Assembly (NCBI RefSeq): GCF_900197595.1
Contig: NZ_FZLO01000002.1
Coordinates: forward strand, 1 to 64,000
Length of the DNA: 64,000 nucleotides
Source of the DNA: Scatolibacter rhodanostii
GTDB taxonomy: Bacteria; Bacillota; Clostridia; Oscillospirales; Acutalibacteraceae
Reading direction: 5' to 3'
Part shown: positions 14,044 to 23,007 of the stretch, piece after piece
Position numbering within the stretch: the stretch's first letter is position 1
How the letters are laid out: every line of letters starts with the position of its first letter
Notes under the pieces: generated by a model
Databases searched by the model: none
Told to the model about the DNA's origin: nothing
Seen by the model: the letters and a program-made list of their open reading frames with translations, nothing else
Translations under genes and position numbers: made by a program

Positions 14044-16566
14044 TTATGAGGAACAAACCTCACATTCTTCTACCTCTAAGCTCTTACTTCTCACATAATA
14101 AATCGTTTTTATGCCCTGCTCAAAAGCCAGAATATATAAACCTAAAACCTGTCTAAAGCTATATTCATTCGTAATATATAGATTCATACTCTGCGATTGG
14201 TCAATATGCCGCTGACGAACACCGGCCGCACGCACTGACCAAGACTGGTCAATATGGTGTGCATTTTTGTAATACCACAGGGTGTCAATACTCAAATCGG
14301 GTGCCACTCGAGGCATGAGCCCGTTCTTCTTTTCTTCTAAGAAGAAAAGGTTCATAATCGGGTCGATTCCCGCTGTTGTGCCAGAAATAATACTGGTTGA
14401 ACTGGTCGGCGCAATCGCCATCAAATACCCATTACGCAGTCCTTTTTCAGCAACCTCACGGCGCAAAGCATTCCATTTTTCTCCCGTGTAATTTCGTTTG
14501 TCAAAGTAAGCTCCCGTCTGCCAGTCACTGCCTTCAAATACATCATATGCTCCTTTTTCTTCTGCATTATGACAGCTGGCAGCAATGGCCGCATAGTTGA
14601 TTCGCTCAAATATCTTGTCCGCAAACGCAAGATGTTCTTCTCTCTCCCACGAGATTTTGTGCTTGGCGAGCATATGATGATAGCCGCTGACGCCCAATCC
14701 AATCGGACGATAGTGCTGATTGTTAATCTTCGCATAAGGCACAGGGAAAAAGTTGAGGTCGATGACGTTATCGAGCGCACGAACGGCACTCTCTGTCAGT
14801 TCTTCCAGTTCACCCTCTTCATCCACATCAATTTTGCCGAGTGACAAGCTTGCCAAGTTGCACACCACAAAGTTACCCGGTTTTGTGACCGTGACAACGA
14901 TTTCTTCGCCGTCGACGATTTTGACCGTCTGAGAAACATCATCAATCGCACTCATATTTTGGGCGATTTCTGTGCAGAGATTGCTGCAATAAATCACACC
15001 TTTGTGTGAATTGGGATTCATTCTGTTGACGGCATCACGGTTAAAGGCAAACGGTGTACCCGTTTCTACGGCACTCTTCAAAATCAAGCGCACCAAATCT
15101 TTGACAGAAATCACTCGTTTTTCAATGCGTTCATCTTCTACGCAGTCACGATAGCGTTCTTCCCATTCGTCGCCCCAGCTGTCTTCCAGGCAATAGCCTT
15201 TGACCGTCATAATTTCATGAGGGCACATCAAATACCAATTGCTGTCGAGGTTTTCTCTCGCCATTTTCCAGAACAAATCTGGGTAGCAAACCGCCGGAAA
15301 AACATCGTGTGCCTTCATGCGGTCGTCTCCGTTGTTGGTTCGCAGTGCCAAAAATTCGGGCAAATCCTTGTGCCACGCGTCCAAATAGACAGCTACTGCT
15401 CCCTGTCTTACCCCCAACTGGTCAACCGCAACGGCTGTGTCATTGGCAAGCTTAATCCAACGAATGACACCGCCGGCTGCTCCCTTAAAGCCTCGAATCG
15501 TACTGCCTGTCGCACGCACTTTACCGAAATACATGCCCATGCCGCCGCCAAACTTACTAACTTGTGCAAAATTATCAATACTGCGGTAAATACCCGTGAG
15601 GCTATCGGGTACGGTATCAATAAAGCAAGAGGAAAGCTGATAGAACGGCTTTCTTGCATTCGAAAGCGTCGGCGTAGCCATGGTCACTTTCAAGGTGCTG
15701 AGCATATCATAAAAACGCTTGACCCACCCCATGCGGTTGTTCTTTTCTTTCATCGCTAAGTGAAGAGCAATTCCAAGGAACATTTCCTGCGGTGTTTCAA
15801 AGATTTCTCCTTTTGTACTACGAATGACATACCGAGAGAGTAGCAGAGTCAGACCCGAATAAGACAGCAGTTCGTTACGGCTATTGTCAATCAACTGAGC
15901 TGCTTGATTTAGCTCTTCATCGGTGTAATGTTCAGGAATATAGGCTCCGTAAAGGTTTTCTACCACCAAAAAATGGACTTTTTGCGCAAAGGTATCAAGC
16001 TCATATTGCTCCAAAACGGCGGTCAGGTCGCTGTCAAATTGCACAAACTGCAAGCGAGCCGAAATAAGCTCCCACTGCGGAGCTTCTTGCGTTGTCAATT
16101 CTACCGCTGCTTTGATGAGTGCCGCCAATTTTTCTTTCTCGGTCATAGAAGGCTTTTTGAAGGAAGAAAATTTACTCTGTAGTTTTTCGAGGGAGTATTC
16201 CTCTGCTGCAAAGTCGATTTGAATACCTTTTAAAATGTTCGATAAGGTCTCTGCTTCAGCAAATGATTCTGCCAATCTTCGGCGAATTTCACGTCGCTTG
16301 GCATGCTCATTACGGTATAAAATATAGTTTTTGCTGACTTCATAATATCCCTGTTCCATCAGCGTGGCTTCTACCAAATCTTGAATCGTTTCGACCTGCA
16401 CCACGCCATCATCTTGTATTAGCTTAGCTTCTACAAGAACTGTCAGCTCATTTAGACGACTTTGCTCAACTTCTGCAGGAACACTGGCAAACGCTTTTCC
16501 AATTGCCGTTGTAATTTTATCGGACAAATACGCTTCTGTTCGCCCGTCGCGTTTAATAATCTCCAT
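14044..16566 (-). CDS. nrdA: class Ia ribonucleotide reductase, alpha subunit
   Basis: A protein of 840 residues from ATG 16566, at proper distance from AGAGG; an upstream extension to 16662 would overlap the promoter region. The N-terminal ATP-cone (MEIIKRDGRTEAYLSDKITT) is the allosteric activity site. Catalytic elements are QLSSCFIDTV (first redox Cys), SNLCTEIAQN (thiyl radical Cys with Asn and Glu), FVVCNLASLSLG (second redox Cys), and the C-terminal CEVC pair that relays electrons from thioredoxin or glutaredoxin. It reduces ribonucleoside diphosphates together with the NrdB protein encoded downstream. Confidence 0.96.
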   Translation of the reverse strand: MEIIKRDGRTEAYLSDKITTAIGKAFASVPAEVEQSRLNELTVLVEAKLIQDDGVVQVETIQDLVEATLMEQGYYEVSKNYILYRNEHAKRREIRRRLAESFAEAETLSNILKGIQIDFAAEEYSLEKLQSKFSSFKKPSMTEKEKLAALIKAAVELTTQEAPQWELISARLQFVQFDSDLTAVLEQYELDTFAQKVHFLVVENLYGAYIPEHYTDEELNQAAQLIDNSRNELLSYSGLTLLLSRYVIRSTKGEIFETPQEMFLGIALHLAMKEKNNRMGWVKRFYDMLSTLKVTMATPTLSNARKPFYQLSSCFIDTVPDSLTGIYRSIDNFAQVSKFGGGMGMYFGKVRATGSTIRGFKGAAGGVIRWIKLANDTAVAVDQLGVRQGAVAVYLDAWHKDLPEFLALRTNNGDDRMKAHDVFPAVCYPDLFWKMARENLDSNWYLMCPHEIMTVKGYCLEDSWGDEWEERYRDCVEDERIEKRVISVKDLVRLILKSAVETGTPFAFNRDAVNRMNPNSHKGVIYCSNLCTEIAQNMSAIDDVSQTVKIVDGEEIVVTVTKPGNFVVCNLASLSLGKIDVDEEGELEELTESAVRALDNVIDLNFFPVPYAKINNQHYRPIGLGVSGYHHMLAKHKISWEREEHLAFADKIFERINYAAIAASCHNAEEKGAYDVFEGSDWQTGAYFDKRNYTGEKWNALRREVAEKGLRNGYLMAIAPTSSTSIISGTTAGIDPIMNLFFLEEKKNGLMPRVAPDLSIDTLWYYKNAHHIDQSWSVRAAGVRQRHIDQSQSMNLYITNEYSFRQVLGLYILAFEQGIKTIYYVRSKSLEVEECEVCSS

Positions 16567-16678
16567 ACTTCTCATCCTCTTTATAGGGGCTTTCTGAAAA
16601 GCCGCTGTTTTTATATTGATTAAATTGTTTCCAACTAGGAATTCTCTGTTATTCCACAACAATTTCTATTGTTTTGTT

Positions 16679-16723
16679 AGTATACCACAATATACAGTAT
16701 GTTTCAATACCCAACGGGTATTG
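16679..16723 (-). promoter_or_regulatory. nrdA promoter with palindrome over the -35 element and possible NrdR box
   Basis: On the minus strand TTGAAA (16707-16702) and TATACT (16684-16679) are 17 bases apart. CAATACCC-AAC-GGGTATTG (16705-16723) is a perfect 8-bp inverted repeat overlapping the -35 element. The spacer reads ACTGTATATTGTGG, which resembles the AT-rich NrdR box. Regulation by NrdR is inferred from this resemblance and from the gene identity. Confidence 0.6.
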
Positions 16724-16779
16724 TTTATTCCTTAACATATTTTATCTATATCATTTGTAAACCCAACTTTTACGCTAAA

Positions 16780-16832
16780 AAACAAACAATGCTCTGCAGG
16801 GTTTCATCCCCACAGAGCGTCGTTTGTTTTTA
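16780..16832 (-). terminator. rho-independent terminator of the Gfo/Idh/MocA gene
   Basis: AAACAAAC and GTTTGTTT flank the inner stem GCTCTG/CAGAGC around a 16-base loop, immediately after the dehydrogenase stop codon on the minus strand. Confidence 0.75.
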
Positions 16833-16840
16833 TTGCTATT

Positions 16841-17935
16841 TTATGAGATTACACCGGGAATACCACCGGGTACCATAGGCATTCTTTTTTCAAAGTCACT
16901 GGTTATTTCTGTCATGCCGCCTTTTTGCAAGCTGTCCATTACTTCCAGTACATGCAAAGTTTGCTGACAATCTGCACGGAAATCACGATTTTCTGTTAGG
17001 GTTTTGGCCATGTCTGCAATGCCCAAGCCTCTCGAGTTCTCCGCATAACCAAAGCAAAGCGGCATTACTTTATAACTGCCGTCCTGTGGCTTCAGCAATT
17101 TGATTTCACCGCTGAAGAAATTGGGGTCGGGAACAATCAAAGTACCCTCTGTACCATAAATCTCCAGTCTTGCCTGTGCCTCATAATAAACATCAAAGGT
17201 AGTAAGAATCGTACCTACTGCACCGCTTTCAAAGTTTATAATACCATTGACATGAGTAGGAACTTCTACCTTAACGGTCTCTCCAAAATGCTGTTCACTG
17301 GTTATTGTTCTTGTCTCAAAGTTCGACTTAGCCACACTCATGGTTGATGAGACTCTCCCCAAAAGATTTACAAGTGCCGTAACATAATAGGGTCCCATGT
17401 CCATCATCGGGCCGCCGCCATGCTGATAGTAAAAAGCGGGGTCTGGATGCCAGTTCTCATGGCCATGACAAATCATAAAAGCTGCTGCGCCAATCGGTTT
17501 CCCGATAAATCCATCGTCAATCAATTTACGGCAGGTTTGAATGCCAGCACCCATAAACGTATCAGGTGCACCACCCAGAAGTAAATTCTTTTCTTTGGCA
17601 AGCGCTACCAATTCTCGGCCTTCTTCTAATTTCGCCGCCAATGGTTTTTCGGAATAGACATGTTTTCCGGCTAAAAGAGCAGCTTTGCTTACCTCATAAT
17701 GTTCATACGGACGAGTTAGATTTAAAACAATATCTACCTTTTCATCGTCGAATATTTGCTGCATATTGTCATAAATCTTAATAGAAGGATAAGTTTCTTG
17801 TGCTTTCACCGCTTTTTCTTTTATCAAATCGCAGACGGCATAAACCTCTACTTCTTTAAAAAGCTCTGTCAGATTTTTTAAATAAATACCGCTGATATCA
17901 CCAACACCGACAATACCAATTCTTACTTTTTCCAT
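16841..17935 (-). CDS. Gfo/Idh/MocA-family oxidoreductase
   Basis: A 364-residue NAD(P)-dependent dehydrogenase. The Rossmann motif GIVGVGDISGIYL starts at residue 7. The EKP motif (HVYSEKPLAAKLEEG) follows the second half of the nucleotide domain. The C-terminal beta-sheet domain has GGPMMDMGPYYV. Members oxidise or reduce sugars, inositols and their derivatives; substrate specificity is not readable. The gene follows a ThuA-like gene with an 18-base gap, a pair often seen in clusters for glycoside keto-sugar metabolism. The ribosome binding site is GGAG, 7 bases before the ATG. Confidence 0.9.
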   Translation of the reverse strand: MEKVRIGIVGVGDISGIYLKNLTELFKEVEVYAVCDLIKEKAVKAQETYPSIKIYDNMQQIFDDEKVDIVLNLTRPYEHYEVSKAALLAGKHVYSEKPLAAKLEEGRELVALAKEKNLLLGGAPDTFMGAGIQTCRKLIDDGFIGKPIGAAAFMICHGHENWHPDPAFYYQHGGGPMMDMGPYYVTALVNLLGRVSSTMSVAKSNFETRTITSEQHFGETVKVEVPTHVNGIINFESGAVGTILTTFDVYYEAQARLEIYGTEGTLIVPDPNFFSGEIKLLKPQDGSYKVMPLCFGYAENSRGLGIADMAKTLTENRDFRADCQQTLHVLEVMDSLQKGGMTEITSDFEKRMPMVPGGIPGVIS

Positions 17936-17953
17936 ATGTATACTCCTACTATC

Positions 17954-18676
17954 TCAATACATTTTAGCTTCATTTTCAAAGCGTTCTGTCGTCAACTGGT
18001 TCTCTTTTGTATACGCCTTGCCTTCTCCCGACCAGACCATGCCACGCTCCATAAGCACCTGTGCGTTCGGAGATTTGTCAAACACATCGTCATGATGGCC
18101 TAAAGAAAGATAGAACACTCTGCCGTTGCCCCAATATTTTGTCCATGCAACCGGCATATCTACCGGCTTATTAGAGATATGGTAATACGGCACAATGGGG
18201 AATCTCGTGGTTGCCAGCACTTCTACGGCTGGATCAATATGCAAATAATAATGTTCGCTGCACACAGGGAAGTCTTCCAGACCCTCAACGATAGGGCTTG
18301 AACCTTTGCAAACATTGACCGTGTAGTCAATGCCATCTCCACCCGGATGACTAACCCACTGGCCACCAGTCATAAATTGCCACTGCACATCTTGACGGAA
18401 TGAATCGCACATTCCACCATGGCAACCGGCAAGTCCTGTTCCATTAGCGACCGCCTTTGAGATGTTTTCTACATACTCATGCTTGATTTCACCCATTGTC
18501 CAGCAGGCCACAATCAAGTCTAGCTCCATCAGCTTTTCAACATCTTCCAAAACATCTAATGTGTCGCTGATTTGTACTGTGTAATCATGATTCTCTAATA
18601 GTTTTGCAAATCGTTTGGATGTCAGCTGCGGTTCATGCCCATCCCATCCACCTTGTACAATTAAAGCTTTTTTCAT
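17954..18676 (-). CDS. ThuA-like domain protein
   Basis: A 240-residue protein of the ThuA (trehalose-utilisation) family, a class I glutamine-amidotransferase-like fold. Visible marks are KKALIVQGGWDGHEP at the N-terminus, GTGLAGCHGGMCDSF around a nucleophile-like Cys/His position, VSHPGG, and the C-terminal GRVFYLSLGHHDDVF. Family members act in sugar metabolism with Gfo/Idh/MocA dehydrogenases, and recent work links them to keto-glycoside processing; the exact reaction here is unknown. It is the first gene of the two-gene unit and diverges from an AraC-type regulator. Confidence 0.85.
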   Translation of the reverse strand: MKKALIVQGGWDGHEPQLTSKRFAKLLENHDYTVQISDTLDVLEDVEKLMELDLIVACWTMGEIKHEYVENISKAVANGTGLAGCHGGMCDSFRQDVQWQFMTGGQWVSHPGGDGIDYTVNVCKGSSPIVEGLEDFPVCSEHYYLHIDPAVEVLATTRFPIVPYYHISNKPVDMPVAWTKYWGNGRVFYLSLGHHDDVFDKSPNAQVLMERGMVWSGEGKAYTKENQLTTERFENEAKMY

Positions 18677-18827
18677 TGTACGATTTCTCCCTCATACTCT
18701 TTAGTTAAAAGTTGTCTTTATTTTTACTTTATATCCAAATTTTATTGAATTTTATCATGTAATATAGTAAAATGCAAGACATATCCATTGTATTTGTAGT
18801 CAATAATTGCTATCAGGAGAATTTCTT

Positions 18828-19631
18828 ATGCTGCCCTTTTATGAACACCCCATTCATTCTGATTTTAGTGCCCAAGGTCTTTCACTGAGCTTTCCCCCAC
18901 ACCTGCATAACGCTGTTGAATGTATTCGCTGTGTCAGCGGGGAAATTAAAATTCGCATAGACAATCAGAATTACACCCTAACGCAAGGTGAAATCGCCTT
19001 TATCTTTCCTAACCGTATACACTCTTATTTTTCAGATCAAAGTGCTGACAATGCCTATGAATTTTTTGTTTCTTCTATTAAATCCAATTCGCCTTTATAT
19101 GGTATTATTCATGATAAAATGCCATTGAATCCTATTCTAACCCCTGCTACCATGCAAGCTGATATTCCTCATCAATTTCATGAGGTGGTTATGTTATTAT
19201 CTCAGCAACCAGTAGACCGTCTTCTCACAGAAAGTTTAATTCAACTGATTATAGCAAGATTTTTAAACGAATTGGCACTTGTTTCTATTGAAAGTAAAAT
19301 AAATGAAGACTTAATTGGAAAAGCGATTACTTATATTAGCCGCAATTTCAAAACTAATATTACACTTGAAAGCACCGCTAAATATTTGGGTATCAGCAAA
19401 TATTATCTTTCTCATATGCTCAAAGCTTCTCTAGACATGGGAATTTGTTCTTATATCAATAATATGAGGATTGACTACGCCAAAAATCTCTTGCTCACAG
19501 CCGATTTATCTATTTCTGACATTGCTTTAGAAAGTGGCTATGAAAATATGCGCACGTTTAACCGTTGCTTTAAAAATGTTACCGGCTTTTCTCCGAGCCA
19601 ATTCATTAAGATAAACACTGATTTAGCATAA
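18828..19631 (+). CDS. AraC-family transcriptional regulator
   Basis: A protein of 267 residues from ATG 18828, eight bases after AGGAG. The N-terminal half is a cupin-type sugar-sensing domain (SFPPHLHNAVECIRCVSGE, TLTQGEIAFIFPNRIHSY). The C-terminal half has the two AraC helix-turn-helix motifs (TLESTAKYLGISKYYLSHML, then LSISDIALESGYENMRTFNR and FKNVTGFSPSQF). It is divergent from the ThuA/Gfo-Idh-MocA pair with 151 bases between, so it most likely activates that pair in response to a sugar derivative. Confidence 0.9.
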   Translation: MLPFYEHPIHSDFSAQGLSLSFPPHLHNAVECIRCVSGEIKIRIDNQNYTLTQGEIAFIFPNRIHSYFSDQSADNAYEFFVSSIKSNSPLYGIIHDKMPLNPILTPATMQADIPHQFHEVVMLLSQQPVDRLLTESLIQLIIARFLNELALVSIESKINEDLIGKAITYISRNFKTNITLESTAKYLGISKYYLSHMLKASLDMGICSYINNMRIDYAKNLLLTADLSISDIALESGYENMRTFNRCFKNVTGFSPSQFIKINTDLA

Positions 19632-19667
19632 CTATTTTGAAGGAATGGATGGATACAAGCAGTGCCC

Positions 19668-19719
19668 AAAAAAAGAGAAGCTCCCAGACAAAATCTTGTC
19701 TAAGCGCTTCTCTTTTTTT
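19668..19719. terminator. bidirectional terminator between convergent genes
   Basis: AAAAAAGAGAAGC and GCTTCTCTTTTTTT pair around a loop containing the extra stem AGACAA/TTGTCT. A run of A on one side and T on the other serve both the AraC gene and the convergent chemoreceptor gene. Confidence 0.8.
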
Positions 19720-19736
19720 GATGACATTATCATCCT

Positions 19737-21776
19737 TTATTCGTACAAGTCAGTTTCTGCCAGATTAAACTCTCTCACATCTTGCTTTAAAGATTGTGCT
19801 TGCGCTGCTAATTCTTCGCTGGACGCAGAGCTTTCTTCTGCCGTCGCGGCATTCGTCTGCACAACATCAGATACCTGTGACAAACCCGTGTTAATCTGTT
19901 CAATGGTATTAAATTGTTCCTCAGAGGAAATTTCTATCTGTTTAACAGCTTCAATGACCAAACTGGTTTTCTCTTCTATATCTTTTAAAATCTTATCTGT
20001 TTCTTGTGTCATTTTACTGCCCTTCAGAACAGCTGAACTTGAATAGTCGATTAATTCTGCTGCCTGTTTAGCAGCTTCAGCTGACTTGACCGCCAAGCTG
20101 CGCACTTCATCAGCAACAACGGCAAATCCTTTGCCAGCTTCGCCGGCACGTGCTGCTTCTACCGCTGCATTCAAGGCCAATATGTTGGTTTGGAATGCGA
20201 TATCTTCAATTGTCTTGGTGATATCTTTGATTTTGTCTGAAGAAGTCTTGATATCTTGCATGGCAACTGTCAAATCGTCCATTTTCTGATTGACTAGGTC
20301 AACCCCTTCTCCTGTTGAGATAACATGTTCAGTTGCCTGTCTAACATTTTCAGCGTTCTTCTGTGCTTGACCGGCCACAGCTGTCACCGAAGCCGTAAGC
20401 TCTTGAATAGAAGCTGCCTGTTCCGTTGTTCCAGATGCTAGAGATTGAGCTGCCCCCGCTACTTGTTCTGCGCCTTGGCTCACCTGTTCAGCGGTGACAT
20501 GGATATGAGAAAGTATTTCACTTAGCGATTCTGAAACACCCATCATGGCTGTTTTAATCGGTGCAAAATCTCCAATATAATCTAAATCAACCTGAAGATT
20601 CATATCTTTCTCTGAAAGCTGTTTCATTTTACTTGATATATCTAATATGTAACTTCTTAGAAAACTTGCCATGTTGCTTAATGCTTTTGCTAGAACGCCA
20701 ACTTCGTCTTTAGCCGAATAGTTGATCTCCGCATGTAGATTCCCTTTAGAAAGCTCTGTTGCTACCTCTGACATTTTTCGCAGCGGCTTAGATACCAATT
20801 TCCTGATGAAATAGGTGGTAATCAGACTCATCAAGCCCGCCACCAAAATACTCACTGACGCGGAGAAAATAGATGTATTTCTAACAGCAGCTTTAGAATG
20901 TTCTAAAGACATACCCGCAAATAATATGCCGATTATTTCACCCGTGCTATTGGTCAAAGGTTCATAGGCCGTAGCATATGGTTTTCCTAAAATACTCGCT
21001 TCTCCAAAATACTCTTTTCCTTCTTGTAGAATCGTTTTGGCAATTCCAGCATCTAATTTAGTGCCAACAGCACGTTCATTATTTTCTATAATGGTCGTGT
21101 TAACACGCTCGTCTCCGATAAAAATAGTGATGTCGCTGCCGGTTATCTCTTTCATATTGTCAACGAATTCAGGTTTTACCAGCGAATAACCCGCCGAAAC
21201 CACACCAAGCACTTTACCGGACGGGCTCAAAACAGGCGCGCCTGTTCTAATACTCAGTTTGAATTCCGACCCAAAATCAATTTCTGTTGATGTTTTTCCT
21301 TGCATGGCAAGAGATATATCGCCTTGATCACTGATTGAATCGCCTACCTCATCACTATGTGTGCGGGCAACCACAGTACCCTCGGCATCCGTAATGGTTA
21401 CAAAGTCAACATCCATACTCAGTCTTTCAATCATGAGTTGCGCCGTTGTTTTTGTTCCGTTTTCATTGCCCGTTTGCACAGCGCTGACAATGGATTTATC
21501 AGAAGCCAAATTTTTAGCAGTCTGAAAAGATTTCAGCTCATAATCTTTAAAAATCGAGTTTACTGTCGTGAGCGTCTTTCGGCTATTATCTGTATCTAAA
21601 TCATTGATAACTTTTTCGTAGGACAGTGACAAATAAGTCGTTGAAAAGGCTGCCATAATTAAAATTCCGACAACGGCAAGGATGACAATGCGAAAGCCCA
21701 ATCTCTGATGCACAGGCAGAGATTGACCCAAAGAAAAATTTTGTTTGATTTTTTTTGATTTCTTTACCTTTTTCAT
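19737..21776 (-). CDS. methyl-accepting chemotaxis protein
   Basis: A 679-residue transmembrane chemoreceptor. A basic N-terminus precedes membrane helix 1 ([20 protein letters not shown]). A periplasmic-side Cache-type sensor follows (about 55-300, with [20 protein letters not shown] and [20 protein letters not shown]). Helix 2 is near 310-327, then comes a HAMP domain ([20 protein letters not shown]). The long coiled-coil signalling domain has the hairpin tip [20 protein letters not shown] followed by [13 protein letters not shown]. It signals to CheA/CheW. Together with motAB in the window it supports a motile organism. The ligand cannot be read. Confidence 0.95.
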   Translation of the reverse strand: MKKVKKSKKIKQNFSLGQSLPVHQRLGFRIVILAVVGILIMAAFSTTYLSLSYEKVINDLDTDNSRKTLTTVNSIFKDYELKSFQTAKNLASDKSIVSAVQTGNENGTKTTAQLMIERLSMDVDFVTITDAEGTVVARTHSDEVGDSISDQGDISLAMQGKTSTEIDFGSEFKLSIRTGAPVLSPSGKVLGVVSAGYSLVKPEFVDNMKEITGSDITIFIGDERVNTTIIENNERAVGTKLDAGIAKTILQEGKEYFGEASILGKPYATAYEPLTNSTGEIIGILFAGMSLEHSKAAVRNTSIFSASVSILVAGLMSLITTYFIRKLVSKPLRKMSEVATELSKGNLHAEINYSAKDEVGVLAKALSNMASFLRSYILDISSKMKQLSEKDMNLQVDLDYIGDFAPIKTAMMGVSESLSEILSHIHVTAEQVSQGAEQVAGAAQSLASGTTEQAASIQELTASVTAVAGQAQKNAENVRQATEHVISTGEGVDLVNQKMDDLTVAMQDIKTSSDKIKDITKTIEDIAFQTNILALNAAVEAARAGEAGKGFAVVADEVRSLAVKSAEAAKQAAELIDYSSSAVLKGSKMTQETDKILKDIEEKTSLVIEAVKQIEISSEEQFNTIEQINTGLSQVSDVVQTNAATAEESSASSEELAAQAQSLKQDVREFNLAETDLYE

Positions 21777-22109
21777 AATATTCCCCTCATTTTAAACGAT
21801 TAATAGAATTTTGGTTGGGCTCTCGTCCTGATGCACGCTGGGGTTTCCGCTTGAAAAAACTGTTTTATTTGTGGCATAAACCAAAGTAGTTCTATCTCTA
21901 CTGGTCCGCAACTTTTATTTCACAGCGGTTTTAATTATTTCGCGCAATTTCGACTAATAACTTTTTTATATACTACTTCATATTAAGATATTCTATATTT
22001 TTTGAGTTTTGAAAGCTTATTTCTACTTTTCTTTTATTTTTATCCCTTATAATGATAATAAAGAATTTTATTTTGCAAAGCTGGGAGTTCTATCCCCTCT
22101 AAAATAAGA
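21777..22109 (-). other. long chemoreceptor leader with paired segments, no gene
   Basis: No plausible gene lies here. On the minus strand the chemoreceptor leader contains hairpin CCAGTAG/CTACTTTGG (near 21905-21880). A long-range 7-bp pairing TTTGGTT/AACCAAA encloses about 65 bases with GCGGAAACCCC and GGACGAGAGCCC. I looked for a cyclic-di-GMP aptamer (class I or II), common before clostridial chemoreceptors, and did not find its conserved core. The left part is AT-rich promoter-like sequence without a clear -35 element. Confidence 0.35.
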
Positions 22110-22192
22110 AAAAACTATCGCCCCTTCATAAAGTCAAATGACTAAGTCAAATGACTAAGTCAAATGACTGACAGGAAGAAACGGTAGTTTTC
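22110..22192 (-). terminator. terminator of the siderophore operon with a repeat-filled loop
   Basis: AAAACTA on the left (22111-22117) and TAGTTTT on the right (22185-22191) form the base of a stem. On the minus strand it is followed by TTTTTTCTTATTTT. The loop holds three tandem copies of a 13-bp unit, each itself able to pair. Confidence 0.55.
22131..22169. repeat. three tandem 13-bp repeats
   Basis: AAGTCAAATGACT occurs three times without spacing at 22131-22143, 22144-22156 and 22157-22169. Each unit contains the inverted repeat AGTCA/TGACT. The array lies inside the terminator that follows the siderophore ABC operon. Confidence 0.9.
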
Positions 22193-22206
22193 ATTCTATC
22201 CAGTAA

Positions 22207-23007
22207 TTATGTAGCTTGATGATATTTCCCTATTGGCACAATAAGAGGCGAACCTGCCACAGGATCCTCAATAACTTGGCAATCTAAGCTAAAAACTTCT
22301 TTCATGAGTTCAGAGGAGATAATCTCTTGGGGCGTTCCCTGCACGATTAATTCGCCTTTTGCTACAGCAAACAAATAGTCTGCATACCTAGCAGACAAGT
22401 TAATATCATGCAGTACCATCACAATGGTTGTGCCTCGTTCTTGATTCAGCTTTGTCAGCAAATCCAAAATTTCAACTTGATAGGCAATATCCAAAAAGGT
22501 AGTTGGCTCGTCCAAAAGCAAAATGTCGGTCTGCTGCGCAAGAGCAAGGGCAATCCATACTCTTTGGCGCTGCCCGCCTGATAGTTCATCTACACTGCGG
22601 TTGGCAAGCTCGGTAATGCCCATGATTTCCATCGCTTCTTCAACTGCTTCAAAATCTGCTTTGTTCATTCCTTTCATCATCGTGCGATAAGGAAACCGTC
22701 CCCTGCAAATTAAATCGAATACAGTTATGCCCTCGGGCACCACCGGTGACTGCGGTAATAGTCCCAATTTCTGCGCCAATGACTTCGACGGATACGAGCT
22801 TATCTGTTTGCCATCCAAGACAATATCCCCACTGGTGGGTTTAATCAATCTGGCAAATGTTTTCAGCAGCGTTGATTTCCCACAGCCGTTTGCTCCGATA
22901 ATTACACTGATTTTATTGCTTGGAATGACAAGGTCAATTCCATCAATAATGACTTTTTTATCATACCCTGCAACAATTCCTTCTGCTGCCAGCAAATGTT
23001 CATTCAT
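22207..23007 (-). CDS. iron-siderophore ABC transporter, ATPase
   Basis: A 266-residue FepC/FecE-type ATPase: Walker A GANGCGKST, Q-loop GLLPQSP, signature LSGGQRQR, Walker B DILLLDEPTTFLD and H-loop VLHDINLSARYADY. It energises import by the two permeases encoded just upstream; its ATG overlaps the stop of the second permease by four bases. It is the last gene of a four-gene operon and is followed by a terminator. Confidence 0.95.
   Translation of the reverse strand: MNEHLLAAEGIVAGYDKKVIIDGIDLVIPSNKISVIIGANGCGKSTLLKTFARLIKPTSGDIVLDGKQISSYPSKSLAQKLGLLPQSPVVPEGITVFDLICRGRFPYRTMMKGMNKADFEAVEEAMEIMGITELANRSVDELSGGQRQRVWIALALAQQTDILLLDEPTTFLDIAYQVEILDLLTKLNQERGTTIVMVLHDINLSARYADYLFAVAKGELIVQGTPQEIISSELMKEVFSLDCQVIEDPVAGSPLIVPIGKYHQAT

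Noticed and set aside
15217-15759. Long plus-strand frame inside nrdA
   Set aside because: It lies entirely opposite the conserved nrdA coding region and has no recognisable domain; it is a mirror frame.
21777-21925. Cyclic-di-GMP riboswitch before the chemoreceptor gene
   Set aside because: The conserved cores of class I (CACAGGGCAAACC with GACGCAAAGC) and of class II were not found.
22131-22169. Tandem repeats considered as a CRISPR array
   Set aside because: Units are 13 bp, directly adjacent with no spacers, and no cas genes are in the window.
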